Part shown: piece after piece, positions 24,101-39,100 of the stretch | Layout of the letters: each line of letters begins with the position of its first letter | Numbering within the stretch: position 1 is the stretch's first letter | From: Okapia johnstoni | Taxonomy: Eukaryota > Chordata > Mammalia > Artiodactyla > Giraffidae | Direction of reading: 5' to 3' | Assembly (NCBI GenBank): GCA_024291935.2 | Contig: CM044306.1 | Span: 9,312,001 to 9,376,000, forward strand | DNA length: 64,000 bases | The notes under the pieces: model-generated | Databases searched by the model: none | The model's input: the letters and a program-made list of their open reading frames with translations, nothing else | Told to the model about the DNA's origin: nothing | Program-made: the position numbers and the translations under genes

Positions 24101-27100
24101 AGAGCCCAGAAGGGAAGATGAGAGGACAGAAGGAGAACAAAAAAAGGGAGTGTGAGGGGTGGGGGGCAGGGGGGATGATAGGAGAAGAATCAGAAGTGTT
24201 TTTGGTTAGAAACAAAAAGGAAAAAAGAAAGGAAGTTTAAACAAAAACTTCAGTACGACGATTATACCACAGAGCGTCAAGCTGCACGCAGAGGTGCCAG
24301 CCAGCCTGTGTGTCCCCTCTGCTCGGAGCTCCCTGCCGGGGCCCATCCCCAAGGCTCTCTTAGGACGTCTGTCCACAGAAATGGAGGCCCATCGGCCACC
24401 AAGCCTCATCTGATCACACTGCTGCTGCCCCCGCCCGCGCCGGGACAGCCCTCCAACACTGGGGGGCGCCCTCAGCCATTGTCCCACTGCCCTCCCCAAA
24501 GCTAAAATCAACCCCTCTCTCTGGCCCCTACCAACACCCTTCCGGGTCGAGCTGCCCACACACCCACCTTCTTGGCAGAGAGGGCCAGCTTTTTGGCCGG
24601 AGGAGGAGACATGGTGTTGGCTGGCTCGGGGCTGGCGCTGCTTGGGACCGGGCACTTGGCCTTCACCAGCTCGGCGTCCTCTCGGGCCGGCAGCACCTTG
24701 GCGGGGCCGGCAGTGGTGGAGTGGGTTCCCTGAGAATTTCCGAGGGGGGCAGCTCCGCTCCGGGGGGTCTGGGGGGGCCTGCTGGTGGGGTGCTCGGGGC
24801 TGGAGCCCCCCCTCTCAGCGGTGGGGGCCTCGTCGCCTGCCTTGGGCCCAAGCCCATTGGGGGTCCCCATAGCTGGGGCCCGAGGTGAGGTAGAGACAGC
24901 AGCCCGGCCGTCCCAGGAGCCTGGCCTGCGAGCCTCACTCCTGCTGCCGCCCGGTGCGCTGGCGCTGGGTGGAGGGGAGAAGCGCTGCAGGGAGGCCGGT
25001 TTCTTGACTTTCTTTCCAGGCCCATCCAGAATGGCTGGCGCGTGGGTGGGTGTCTTGCATTGTTTTGGGGAAGAGGACCCCAGGGCGGGCTTGGGAGGAG
25101 CATATCCATTCGGCGACTTCAGGTCTGACACGGAGCCGTTCCTAGCAATGGGCACCCCAAGTTCTTCGGGCGCCTGTGGCTTCTTCATCGTTGCAGGGTC
25201 TGGTCTCTAAGAGAGGAGCAAAGCAGAGGATGTGGTCAAAGCCAGAGGGAGCGGGGCCGGCCCCCACAAGGAGGTAGCAGGCGGGAGCTTTGGAGGAGCC
25301 ACTCCAAACAAATTATTTACACGGGCACATGATACAGACATCATTACTTCTTTTCGGCAATTCCTGAGATCTGCACAAATGGGTGTGCATCTCTATAATC
25401 ATCTTGACTATGAAGGCAGCACGTTGTCATCAGGATTTGAGAAATACGAAAATAGTATAAAGGGAAAAAATTTACCAAGTTCCATCACCTAAACATAACC
25501 CTTGATTGATATGCTAGTGTCCTTCCCTGTGGGCTTCTCTGCTGACACAGGGGTGCCTCAGTTTCAACCATATGCCATATCACGTGCATACATGCTCAGG
25601 CCCTCAACAAAGGTCTTAACATTTGACTAGCAGACAGCTCAGTGTGTGAAGAGCTTATAAAATGGACTAGCTCCAGATAGCCGTGAAATGACCAGCTGGG
25701 TGCTAAGTGCCCCATCCTTCTCCATAGCACCATTACACCCAGGTCTATACCACCCACACAATGAAACGCTCCCCAAGGCCTGCATCAGGGCTACTCACCG
25801 TGACCAGTCACCTCCCCCTCCCAACAGGTCAAGGTCCTACGCTTAGTAACTACTTGTCAATGAATAATCAAAAAACTGAATCTTCTCCTGTACTTAGTAC
25901 TCCATACTCATTTTTTTTAGAAATGGAATGACTAGGCTATTAATATTTTCATAAATTAGGATGCATATTGCCACATTGAATTTACTATCCTCTTACCAAC
26001 AATGAGGTTTGCCCAAAATATTTGCTAAATTGACACCACTTTGAATCATTAAGCACCTATATCCTTTGCACAGGCCACAGAGTGACTTGAAGTCATTGAG
26101 GTCATTGTTTCTTTATTAATTTTCCTCCTAAAGGGAATACACCTTCCCACTGTGCTGCATAACCTGTTCAATCGTTGAGGGTTTAAGTACCTGGGACCAT
26201 ACAATGTTATTTAAAGTAAAATGACTTCTGGGCAACTGCAGTGTATTTGGAAAGTTGCTTTCGTAATGAAAACACACACTGTCAGTGGAGTGGCCTTGCT
26301 AACCCAGCCTAACCCAGGATTACCCATGCTCACCCTCAGGCACCTCTGTGCTCCTCACTGTTCCTCTGAGCTGTGACTAAGGCTTCTGGCTTTCCTGCTC
26401 TGGCCAGAGTGACCATCACCCTTGCAACTGGGTCACAGCTCATCACTGCTGTGTCAATTCCAATGCTTCTATTTCAGCTTCTCTCTTCTTATATGTTGGC
26501 GGGGAAACAGATTTTCGTAAAAGACTAAAAGCCCTGCAGGCTGTGGAGGCCGTTGACAGTCTGGGTTTGGATTTATCTTCAGACTGGGATCACAGAAGCA
26601 GTCACAGAGATGGTTGTTCTAGTTTTGAATTACGAATTATGTTGTAATAAAGGAAATTGCTATTTATCTTGGTAATAAAACTGAGTTAACTTTTTCTTAG
26701 TAGGAAATTTCCAATACATACAAAAAAACCTTCAAGGGATATTCCTTAATTATTAACGCTTTACCACATTAAGTTTCTTGCTCTCTCTCCCTGCATATAC
26801 ATATCAATATATGTATGTGTATGTACATATGTATTTTTCTAACCATTTGAATGAATTTTAGATAAGATGTCCTTTTACCTCCATATACACCAAGTATTCC
26901 TCAAAAGAAAGGATGTTCTCTTAACATAACCATAGTAGAACTGCTACAGTTATACCCTGGTACAAACTACTCACATTTTCAGTGTTAAAATGTGGGGATA
27001 AAGTATTTTTTCCCAGGTGCTTAAGGTGTGCTTGGAGGATCTGTAATTGCAGTTGTGTAAGGCAGCTGGGAGTTAAGTCTTCATTTGCTGAGCTGGGTTT

Positions 27101-30100
27101 TCTATTCACTGTTCCCTCTTCCTCACCAGCGTCGGCCCCATAACCCACTTCAGAAAGAACATGGAACAGAGCAGGACCGCTGTCTGCACTCTCCTTCAAT
27201 TGTGCCAAGCCCCACAGCGTGCAGAGGTGGGGGGGGATTCCACGATACCCCAAGAGGCACAGGCAACAGGAACAGCAAGGTTTACATCGATCCTCTTAAA
27301 CAAGTACCTTTCCGGTCACTGGGGAGGCTGCGGTCCCATTGCTGACATTCTTCCGGATGTGGTCCGGAACCACTGCGGGGTGGCTGGAAAGGGAGGAGGC
27401 CGTCCTGGAGATGGAGCCCTCGGGACTCTTCTTAGAGCCTGGAATCCTGTCAAAGGGACAGAAGGAGGCAGGGTCTGTCTTACTGAAGCTGCAGAGGCTT
27501 GACCCAGAGTGAGTGAGAGAAGGAATCAGAATACCAAAGTCAAGGTTACAATTTAATGGGGGGGGGCAAGCAGGGAGTTCCCTGGAGGCCCAGTGGTTAA
27601 GATTCTGGGCTTTCACAGTCATGGCCTGGGCTCAATCCCTGGTCTGGGAACTGAGTCCCTCAAGTCGAGTGGCACAGCCAAAAAAAAGCGGTGGGGACCA
27701 AGCAAAGGCAGACCACGAGAACTGCTACATAGCTCTGGATTCCACTCAATCAATATAAGCAGAGAGCAAATTACTCGGGAGTGCTTCCAAAACTAGATTC
27801 TCAGTTTATCAGAAAGCCATCCCGAAGCAGCAGAACACCACCCTTCACCACATCCTCATCCTCCAGGTGGGTGACCACCAGTCCCGGGAAAAGGCACCTC
27901 CTATGGCCTCCGCCCTCTGACGACCCACTTCCCTGGCCCCCACAGAGGATGGGGTAGGGGCGAGCTGATCCCGCTGGAGCGCAGCTAATCGGGGGCAATA
28001 AGGTGAAATGCCAGACGGCCTTCCCATGTACGTGCCAAGTCACCTCCACGTGGGGCAGAAGGATTCGCGTTCCGACCTTCCCTTGGGCTCTGGCTCTGAC
28101 TCAGCAGCCAGCAGACACGGTCTAAGCGTCCTTCCCGGTGGCCACGCTCTATTACCCCTGACTGGCCGGAGGACAGCTCTGCCATCCTTCAGATTTCTCA
28201 GTTACTTTCACACAGAAAAAGGCCAGGGAGGCCACTCAGGGCGAGAGTGGAGGTGCGGGCTCTGGAGAAAGGGAGTGGGGTGGGGAGTTGGTTACCGCAG
28301 GTAGAAGAGGACGTAGGCCTGCTGGTTCAGAACCACCTTGATGTTGCTGGCGTGGACCAAGGAGTCATTCATCTGGTACCACTGTCCGTTGCTTGCCTGA
28401 AGCAGAAGGTGAGGACGAAAACCAAATGATCAACACTTCTGTGATCCTTACTTTAAACAAGGGAAGGAACAAACCTTTTAACTGCCACATATATCGGAGT
28501 TTGAGGTAGCAAATGCTGTTACGCAGTCACTTAGTCATGTCTGACTCTTGGTGACCCCAAGGACTGCAGCACGCCAGGCTTCCCTGTCCTTCACTGTTTC
28601 CTGGAGTTTCTTCAAACTTTTGTCTATAAAGTTGGCGATGCCATCCAACCAACTCATCCTGTCACCCTATTCTCCTCCTGCCCTTAATCTTTCCCAGCAT
28701 CAAGGTCTTTTCCAATGATTTCACTCGAAGATGCCAAATAGCTAACTCTGAATACGCCCCCCCAAGTGTGCTGGGCACCCCTTCCTTCCCGGCACCTCCA
28801 AAGATGTGAGCTTTCCATTTTGAAGCCTCTTTTGGCAGGTCTGCTTGGCACAGCCTCTCCCAACAACACCTGGCCTTCTGAGACTTCTTCAGGGGTCTAA
28901 GATCAGGGTACCGAAGGCAGCCCCCCTCTAGTGTCTCACTGCAAGGCCTTCAAAAGTGGGACCGATCCAAGTGGGACAGGTCAGAAGGACGTCTTTGCGC
29001 TCCACGAAGAAGCAGCAATAACACCTGGACGTGACCATAAAACAAGGCCACTTCCCAGAGTATAACGAGGGCCCACGTGCAGTTGTGCAAATAGGCACCG
29101 CCAACCTGCCTCTCTCCACCTACCCCACCCCTGCCCCGAAGCAGTGCACACACCACCCCTCGAGGCAGCCAGACGCTGATACCAGAGCCACTGACCTTCA
29201 CGTAGCAGTAATAGTGCCCGGCGTGGCAGCTGTAGCCCGAGTGGACGAGGACAGCATACAGCCCGTACATGACAGGCTCACCACTGCTCTGGGACATGTA
29301 CGGGCGGATGTTCAGGAACTCTGGGTAGCCCACATCCTGTTGGAAGAACCAAGAACAGGCAATTACAATTCATCACTGAGAGTAAGGGTCAACTCGCCCT
29401 CCCCATCAGTGGGTCTTGAACTATGTGGGGCAACAGGCAGGAGCCTCCTCTGGTCAGATTTAAAAAGAAAGCAGAAAATGCATCCTTTTTAAGGGAGTTT
29501 CTCTGAGAAATTCTTATTGTCCTGTCAAGCAATTTACGGTCTCCTGTGTTGGCTGTACGCCCAGACTGGTTCTCTTGCTACCTGGAACCCATGTGCAGAA
29601 AGAGAAGAGCTGTTCCTTCTCCCTTCCACCCCCAAGCAGAAGACTTTGAGGGGAGGGCAGGGGACAGAGCAGGGACCCAGGGCTTCATAAAAATAGATGC
29701 TGATCTTGTATGCCCAACTGCAATGGCAGGTCAAAATTTTAATGGATCAGAACAAAGGTCACGCCAAAGTTTATTTCAGGAATGAACAATCTTTCATAAG
29801 AAAATACTATCAAAAATGAGCCTTGAATGACAGGGGCATAATGTACCACAATTACTGCCTGTGCTCATACAAACTTTTAAAAAAAAATGAAGCACAATTT
29901 ACATGGAGTGAAAAACATAGCTCTTAGAGAAGTTTACAGTTTGCTGAATTCTGACCCATCCCCACTGATGGTAACCCAGGCTCCATTCTAGAGACAGACA
30001 GGGACCCAGAACACCCCTTTCTGTTCAGTGAATGCCCCCATCTTGGGACCCCTGTTCCACGTTCCACGGCCAGTGGTTACTGCTGCCTATTCTTTGGATT

Positions 30101-33100
30101 CGTATAGTCGGTGCCTGTTTGCGTCTGGCTTCTTTAGATCAACAGAATGTCAATAGATGAGAAGACATGTTGGTGAATAGCATGACAATCTCAAAAATCT
30201 TAAAAGCAAATACATCCAGTAGGTTCAGGAGCCCCAGTCTAATCTTGCCGGACATGGGGCCAAAATCAAACAGACCAGTGTCTCTCAAACTGTGTTCTAA
30301 CGGAAAACTGGTTCCAAGAGGTGTTATAGTGAAATGTGAGCTCCTCTGGGCAGAAGCAACGTGATCCCCTTCAGCACTGATCATCTCCCCTTGATTTCCT
30401 AGAGTCTCACATGGCGTAGTGCAATGTAAACACGCGAGTGTCAGTAAAATGGAGGAATGAATGACTCCCTCAACAACTGAATTTAGGAAATGCTTCATAA
30501 TAAATTCCCCTGGGAGATTCAAAATGCAACACAGGTGAATAAAGGCTCTGAGAAGGCCTGCGATTAAAAACAACTGTTTTAGGGGCTTCCCTGGTGGCTC
30601 AGTGGTAAAGAATCTGCCTGCCAATGCAGGGGACATGGGATCAACCCCAGGTCTGGGAAGATTCCACAGGCCACGGAGCAACTAAGTCCGCGTGCCCCAC
30701 CTATTGAGCCTGTGCTCTAGAGCCACAGAACCTCAACTACTGAGTCCACGTGCCGCAACTTCTGCAGCCCGGGTGCCCTAGAGCCTGTGCTCCACAGCAA
30801 GAGAAGCCACTGCAATGAGAAGTCCAAGCACTGCAACTAAAGAAAAGCCCAAGCAGCAACAAGACACGCATAGGAAAAATAAATAAATAAAATTTAAAAA
30901 AGAATTATTTTAACTTCGGTTGGCATTTCCCAAACTCAGTTGAACACAAAACATCTTCTTTCAGAGTACCATGCTACCGTCCTACAGAATGGCAGTTTGG
31001 GAAATGATGACTTAAACAAGGCCCCCTATCACCACCAGTAAGGAGACGGAAGCTGAGACAAGCGCCTTGCCCAAAATCACACAGCTAGGCTCTACCAACT
31101 GAGAACACGTCTTCAGATCCTTATGAAATAAGGCATCTCCTACTGCACCACCACTATGCAGAAACTTTTTACTCTGTACTCCACAAAGAAGCACAGCATG
31201 GAGCTGCACCTGCTCTGGGGACAAACAGGACATGGGAGATGGGAGCTACAGAGTGCAGCGTTCATCACCTTGATTCTTAAGGCCACCTGGATCCTCCATT
31301 GCAGGAATGCCCCAAGCACAGGCAGAGGTTGGGGGAAAAAAAAGACGTCCTTGAACTTGACTCCTGAACAATCGTTTAGGGATTTTTGCAGAAATGCAGG
31401 CTCCTGGGCCCTGGCTTCCAGAGACTTGAATCTACTCTCTCTGAAACAGAGCCTGGAATCTGAATTTTAAAAAGTGCCGACCACGAGGTCCAGGGCACTG
31501 GCTCGAGGGCTCACCTTGGTGATCTTCCCCCCACTGAAGTTGGCAAAGCGCTTGAGCGAGAGCGTCAGGACGTTGGATGTCCGGTGGATGGTGAACCGCT
31601 TGCTGGCTGGAACCTTCTTTTTGCATCTGCGAGGAACAGGAGAGGAAGAGCTATCGGCCTGTGCTCTGAGGACTGCTGTCCTCACACGAGGTTAGTGTCA
31701 GAACATTGGGACCTGCTTTTTTTTTTTTTAATTTTTATTTATTTGGCTGCATCAGGTCTCAGTGGCAGCAAGTGGGATCTTTCGTTGTGGTGCAAGGATG
31801 CTCTAGTTGTGGCACAGGGCTTAGTTGCCCCCAGGCATGTGGGGATCTTAGTTCCCCGACCAGGGATGGAATCCCCATCCCATGCACTGCAAGCCGGGTT
31901 CTTAACCACTGGACCAGGAAGTCTCCTGGGACCTGCTCTTCAACAAGGAGTCCTCTTGAATGAGACTGTGCCCTCTGTACCCCTAAAAATCAAATCAACA
32001 CCAGTCAAGGAAAGGAGAGCAATAGCAGGACAAGGACTAGAAAAAAGGTGGAGATTCTAACACAAAAACGAAGTACTTTTCCCACCGGGAGACTAAGTCA
32101 GATGCATGGAAAAATAACGGGGCTAACACAGGAAAAAACAAATTCAAGCAGATGTGGCCAAGAGATAAAGAGGCAGGCAGGAAATCACCGAAAGCAAAGC
32201 CAGAAGAAGAGGAAATGAAGGGGGAGAAGAGAGAGGCCAAAGTGAACAGCGTCTAGAGCTGAGGGGGGTGAACTGAGAGGGACAAAAAGCAGGGTTCTGG
32301 CACAGAATCATAAATCTACAAAAACACAGGGAGAGAAACTTTCTTTAGTGATTATGACTTTTAATGACCTGGATATAAGGTAACACACCCACACACCGAG
32401 ACTATACAACCCTAAAGAGAAGAAGAGTTAGAGTCACGTCTGCTGAAATAAAAAAATGACCTGGATATAAGGTAACACACCCACAGAGACTGTACAGTCC
32501 TAAAGAGAAGAAGGTTAGAGTCACGTCTACTGAAATGGATAAATGCCGAGGACCACTCAAGTCCAAAACGGAAGCTGCAGAGCATGGCTCATGGAGGCGG
32601 CAGGACGGCCTCCACATGCAATCTCCCCATTTCTGGGCCTCAGTTTTTCCTCCTGTGGAATGGGGTAACAATAGGCCCTGCCTCACACGCACATGCATGT
32701 GAGCCCCTCAGAATAGAGACCAGCCCGGGGTAAGTGCCACACTAGTGGCAGCTAAGACAACCACAACTATCTCTTTGTCTGTGCCATTTCAAGGTTTTCA
32801 GTTTTAAGACATATGACACCACTCAAGAATGTGGATGATGGTCAAGAGTTCCCTGGTGGCCCAGTGGTTAGGAATCGGCGCTGTCACTGCCGTGGCCTTA
32901 GCTCAAACCCCGCTCGGGGAACCGAGATCCCACAAGCCACAAGGCTTGGCCAGAAAGAGAGAAAATGTGGACGGTGGTCACTTCCGAGGGCGAGGGAGGG
33001 GACAGCAGCCAGGTCAGGTTAGGTGACGTGTTTTACCTTGCTGGCCAGCTTGATCTTTTTGGCCACAATCAAACCGAAACTTACTTTGCACACATATAGG

Positions 33101-36100
33101 CATTCTCTCCGCTCAGGACATCTGGTTTCACAAAAAGTTCCAGAGCACGCACGATGTTTGCAGCTTGCTGAGAAGGACAGAAACAGGGAGTACAGTGAAC
33201 AGCGGAAGAAAAAGGCTGACTCCAGAAATGCCAAATGTAAGGTCTTTTTCAGGCTGAGGCAGCAGATCACGGCACTTCACTTGCGTAAGAACTGGCCAGC
33301 TTGCTGCCGCCTTCTGGGAGTCAGAGCACCCCATCACAGAGGCAACGGGGAGCCAGGCTGTTACCTCTTCTCAGTGGACAGGGATCACAGCCCCAGGGGT
33401 TTATCAAATCTCAGGCTGAGGTGAGTGCGGCTCCGGCGGCCTCAGAGGGGGGACAGAGGAAGGCGGCTCGGGAATGAGTGCCCTCTGTGTGGAAGCTGCC
33501 CACACCACGCGGGCCTCCCTGCTCAAGCCCTGCACTCAGTGGGGTTGCTATTCACATCTGAAGGCACAAAACTGTCTGTTTTTTTAACCCCCTTTTTTTC
33601 GGAAAAAGAAAAAAAGGAACACAGAGGAAGATGGCTAAGAGGAAACACACAAAAATGTAGGATTCCAGGTATCTCTTTCCTGATCTATTTGGATCACATG
33701 CCCTGATGAGTTTTCCTGTTTTGGGTTTTCTGTCCTCTGGCCTCCCCATCCTAAGCAAACGAACATCAATCAGCGTGAGGTGTGTACCCGGATTTCCAGC
33801 GCCACATCCAAGTAGGGGTCGTAGGTGTCTGAGACGCTCTTGCACATGGAGCACTTCACTGCGAGAGAACAAGCAGACGGCAGGGTGGGTGCAGGGCCCT
33901 GGGCCACCACCCCAGGCCCCCCGGGTTTGCAAGTCCGAGAACTGGAGGCACGCTCCCAGCTCACCAGCTCCCCAAGATCCCAGGATAGGAAGTGCTCAGG
34001 AGGAGAGGAGGGCAAACCCCGAGGTGCCTGGCTGGCCTGGCCAGAGGTGCTCACCCCCACCCCAAAGGCAGCAGCCACGTCTGATTAACTGCGGAGTCCA
34101 AGGAAAAGCAACACTAGCATGTCTACAGGCTCTGGACTCTTTGCTCCAAACCCCTTCCCAGGAAGCCTGCATACGGGGCTGCGGGGCAGGCTTGAGGTCT
34201 CAGGGGCCTGGCGGGTCGGCCTGGGCGCCAACATGAAGCGTTTTGGGTTAATACTCTAATCCCCAGCCAGAAGGGACTCAGGACGTTTCTCCACTTACCC
34301 CGAGATCGGAGGTAGCCTCCAAAAATCTGATGGACCAGGGTTGTAGCCTGCGTCTGACGATCCAACCTGGAGAAAGGCCACAGCCTTCAGGTGGAGGACA
34401 GGGGCCGAGAAACAGGCGGGCACCCCCGCCAGGCCCCGTGCCATCACCGGGGGCTCCACCCGGAGGTCTCCCCCAGAGCAGCCACCTCACGTGACGCCCT
34501 CCTGCCCTCTCAGCAGGCGGCCTCGCCTCCCACCAGGAGCAAGAGGTCCGATGGACCGGCAGGCCATCCCCACCTCACTGCCCCCCACCTCCTGCTCCAG
34601 GTCTGCCCTCAGTCCTGCGTGGGCACCACGCTTTCTGCATGCATGCTGCTAACCCCGCTCCTCTCTCCGCAGGCGGCCCGTTCCCGCCCCCTGCAGAGCG
34701 AGCCCGGGCACCCTGGTCTCAGCCTCCCATCCAGGCCACGTGATTGTTCACAGCTGTGCTGCCCAGACGCTGAGCCTCGAGCTGGCTAAGGAGTAGAGCT
34801 CCAGAACACACGAGGGACCAACACAGGGTCAGCAGACTTTTACTCTGCAACGTTAGGAAACGAAAAATCAACTGCCATCATCTACTGTCACCAGCACTCA
34901 CCAAAGGAGGGACGTCACAGGTCCAAAAACTGGCAAGGACATAACCTCAGACACACCCAGAACCTCTGGGTGGGATGCCCCCAGGTCAACAGGAGCGGTC
35001 AGGACAGGAGCCCCAAGGACCACATAGGGCCATACTCTCGGCCCAGCTAGGACGCAGCGACTACCCAGAAGCAGGACAGCAAAGCCAGATCGAGAAGCTA
35101 TCCGAGACACTGCCACCGAGCATCCCAGCCGAGACCGAGGGCGTCGGGAGGAAACAGGAGGGACAAGAGGACCCAAGGCCTGTGCAGCACCTCCTGTAAG
35201 GGGAGGCTCCTGGGAGTCCTGGCAGCTGGATGTGGCTGGGGGGCAGCCCCTGGGGCAGAGAAGGCAGACAGGCTCCTTAGGGGGGGGGGGGGGGGCAGGG
35301 CAAGGAGCAAAAGGGGAAAAAGGAGTGTCCTGAACAAGAAACAAAAAAAAATACCAGGGCCACACGCCCCTTCTGAGTCTGGAGTGAGAGCCATCCACTC
35401 CAGCGTGCGCTTTGCTGCGCGGCCAGAAGGGGGCGCCTGAAGTAAGAACCAGGCCAATCGCCCAATTTTTATTAGGAACGGAAAGCTAAGGCGCTTCCAG
35501 TACAAAATGAGAACCAGCCCCTGGGGGCAGCACGAAGCGGGAACAGTCAGCAACAAAACTCCGGGGTGAACTGAAGACCCCAAACAAGTGCATGGGGAGA
35601 CGGAAGACCACCATGAACAAGCCTTAAAACATAACATGACCAAAAGGAGAGAAAGTTCACTTCGAGTTGCCCATGGGGGAGGGGCTGAGGGGCACGGGAA
35701 CGGGGAGCGCGGGGGGTGGTGTGAGTGTGGCGGGGACAGCTGAGATGCGAGACCACCAACAGCCCAGCACCCAGAAAGGGAACCGTACGGGCAAATACAT
35801 AAACCAGAACCCAAGAAACACTCCTAGGAATTCAAGGGAAAAGGGATCTCTAACACCAGCAAACACAGGGCCAGCTTGTGTTCCCGAGGCGGGGGTCACC
35901 TCCCAGCCAGGGCGAGGTCACCGAAGACAGACAGCTTCACCGGGAGACAGGTCAGGTTCAACTCCATCAGTCTCATCTGCGTTTCCCAGCCTCATGGCTA
36001 CAACTCAACTTAACCTTCCTGAAGGATGTTCCAGACATGACTACTCAGCCGTACTTTCCAAGTCCAGGACTCAGTTCCATTCCAAGCCCAGGCAGCACTT

Positions 36101-39100
36101 CCTGCCTGCTTTGTCTCAACTGAACCCATAAACCCAGGAATGATACAAAAACATCCTTGACAGGAGCTGTTTCACAAAAGGGAACACTGGTCTACGCTCT
36201 CAAATTTGGGCGGAGTGAATCTCAAAAATCATCTCCTTACCCTCGAGTTTTCCCGCAGGCTTTCAAGTTCTTGCCTAAAGACATTGTGCTTCCCACAGCC
36301 CCATCCTAGGGACTGAAATGACAAGGTGGTTTCAAAGAGATGGGAAGAGCCCCTGTCAGTAGTAGAAGGTCCTTGGAGAGATCTATTAAAGCATGTCTCT
36401 CTGCGAGCTGCTTGGGCGGAGACGCCGCCACCAGACCTGCAGCAGGACAGGCCCTTGCTGGGGAAGCGGTGGATCTGCTGCTGGACCGCTCAGGGACCCA
36501 GGGTGGACGTCCACAGACGCAGCCTGGGGGAGGGGAGCACGTACTTGGCACAGCCGCTCAGGCAGGCCTTCTGCATGGCATCGATGGTGTACCGCAGAAA
36601 CTCGTGTGCGTCCTCCTGGTTCCCAAAGCGGAAGTGCCGGGCAATCTCTAAGGAGGGAAGGAAGAAGCGTCAGGCCAGCAGAGAAGAGCCCCCGCCTTCT
36701 CTCTGAACGTCCCATTCCCGCTGGTCTTGTGGCCATCCCTTAGCAGACCCAGGACTAAACCCAAGTGAGGAAACAGAACCCTGCGTGACGCCCTATGTCC
36801 CAGGCACCTCCCTGACAGCAGTTATCTCCCCAGAGACCCGCTACACGTAACAGAAAGCACGAATGGACGCCCAGCAGTAACGATATGAGCTTCGCTAATT
36901 CATTAAGCTGGCTTTCCAGGAGCCAATACAGACCATGGCAGATCACCACCATGTTGGCCCAATACGACATACATAGGCTTCAAAAAACCAATGCACGGGC
37001 TTCCCTGGTGGTCCAGTGGTTAAAAATCTGCCTGCCAATGCAGGGGACACAGGTTCAATTCCTGGTCCAGAAAGATCCCACATACCATGGGCAACTAAGC
37101 CCATGCGCTGCAACAACGGAGCCCGAGCTCTAGAGCCTGCGGGCCCTAACTACTGAGGCTCGTGCGTTCTCGAGCCCGTGTTCCGCAACGAGAGAAGCCA
37201 CTGCAAGGAGAAGCCCACGCACCGCGACTAGAGAAGCTACCACTCGCCACAACGTGAGAAAACCTGCAAGCAGCAACGAAGACCCAGTGCAGCCCAATAA
37301 TACGTAGATACATACAATATAACAACAACAAAACTAAGGGCCCACCTCTGCCAAGTAAAACAGAAACCTGACTTTCACGACACATGGACCCTGGTTCCTT
37401 GGATGTTGAGAAAAGGCCTCGAAGCACTTCCTCACCTACCTCCCTGCCCAAAACACACGGCCCCTGGCCTGGCTGAACCCGCAGGATCTTGGGGGAAGGG
37501 CCGGGGGTGGGGAGGTCATCACCAGCTGGCATGGACTGCCCCATGTCCACCTGGCCCCAGGGCCGGCTTTAGTCTGCTCCACTCTGTGCACGAGGCCTCC
37601 AGGCTTGCCCTCCCTCCCTCCCCTCAGCACCCCCCGGCAATGCCGCCCTCCCCAGGAGGAAGCCGCTCTTACTTCGCAGGTCCCGGATGAAGGACACCGG
37701 CTTGATGGCGTTGCCGCTGTTGGCGAAGGCCTGGATGATGTGGTTCTGCATGACGCACAGCATGCAGAAGCTGCCCTGGTGACCTGTGGGTGTGGACAGG
37801 AGGTCACGGTAGAGCCCCTAAAGCTCCCAGGAGAGCTGACGACACAGCCTCCTGGCTGGCAGAGAGCAGAGCCCCCCAGCCCACCCAAGCCCTGCAAAGC
37901 TGGTGGCACCCGGGAACCTGTCTCTCCGTGAGACCAGCCCAAGGAGTGTGAGTGTCCTCTGACCAGCAAATCGCATCACATGGTCAATGGCCGAGAACAT
38001 TTCCGGCTTCCCAACAGACACCCCCTTCACTCGCTCTTCAGCATGGGAACCTCTGCTCTGCTGCCTCCAGGAGACATCAGGGCTCAGCCAACTCCCGGGA
38101 GACCCCAGGCACCTGCTCCCCCAGTCTACCTGCCCCAGGGGACACCTACATGGGGGTGGGACCGGTTGGCTGCTGGGCAGATGGTGCCCTCCAGGCTGGG
38201 CCAGCCCCTCGCTGGGGATAAACTATTTGTTACCCAGGCATTAGGCTAGACAGTGCTACACTTCTCTCTGTGTGTGTGCTCAGTCGTGTCTGATTCTTTG
38301 CGATCCCATGGACTACAGCCCGCTCCTCTGTCCATGGGATTTCCCAGGCAAGAATACTGGAGTGGGTTGCCATTTCTTCCTCCAGAGGATCTTCCTGGCC
38401 CAGGGACTGAACCTGCGTCTCTTGCGTCTCCTTCACTGGCAGGCAGATTCTAGCTACACTTCTAATTACGAACTATCTTAAATACAAAGAGAAGAGCAAA
38501 GATGACACCCCATTTTAGGCAATTTTTAAGTCAATCACCAGTGTGATAGTTGAACTCCCCTCTCACAACCCCGTTCCCCACGTTCTCTGTCCGTCCCTTG
38601 ACCTCTGGCAGCAGGGACCCTCACCCTAACTGGGTCACCACTGTCCCCAGTCATGGATTCACCCTACTCCACATGTGGCACTCACCAGGATACTGCAGCT
38701 GCACGTTTAAGCTCGCTTTCTATAAACTGTAACCAGCTGCCCTTTAGTCCTCCCTCCAGACCACAGCTCATCCACACAGCCCCCTACTCACTCATGTTAA
38801 CCCCTCCCTCTTCCTGCAGTCACAAAAGCTGGGGTGAAAGGTCCCATATCCATCTCCTGTATGCGTGTGGGTTTCTCTAAGGTATACACCTACAGATACA
38901 CTTCTGGGTCCAAAGGCAAGCACATCTCTAGCTCTACAAGATACTGTCATCTCATATATAGTGCATGACCTTCCCAAACAGATCCAACCGGGGATCAAAC
39001 CTGGGCCCTTGGTAGTGAAAGCCCAGAATCCTAACCACTGGACTGCCAGGGAATTCCCCCAAATTTCCCATCTGCCTATGACTTCTGCTGCAGGAATATC

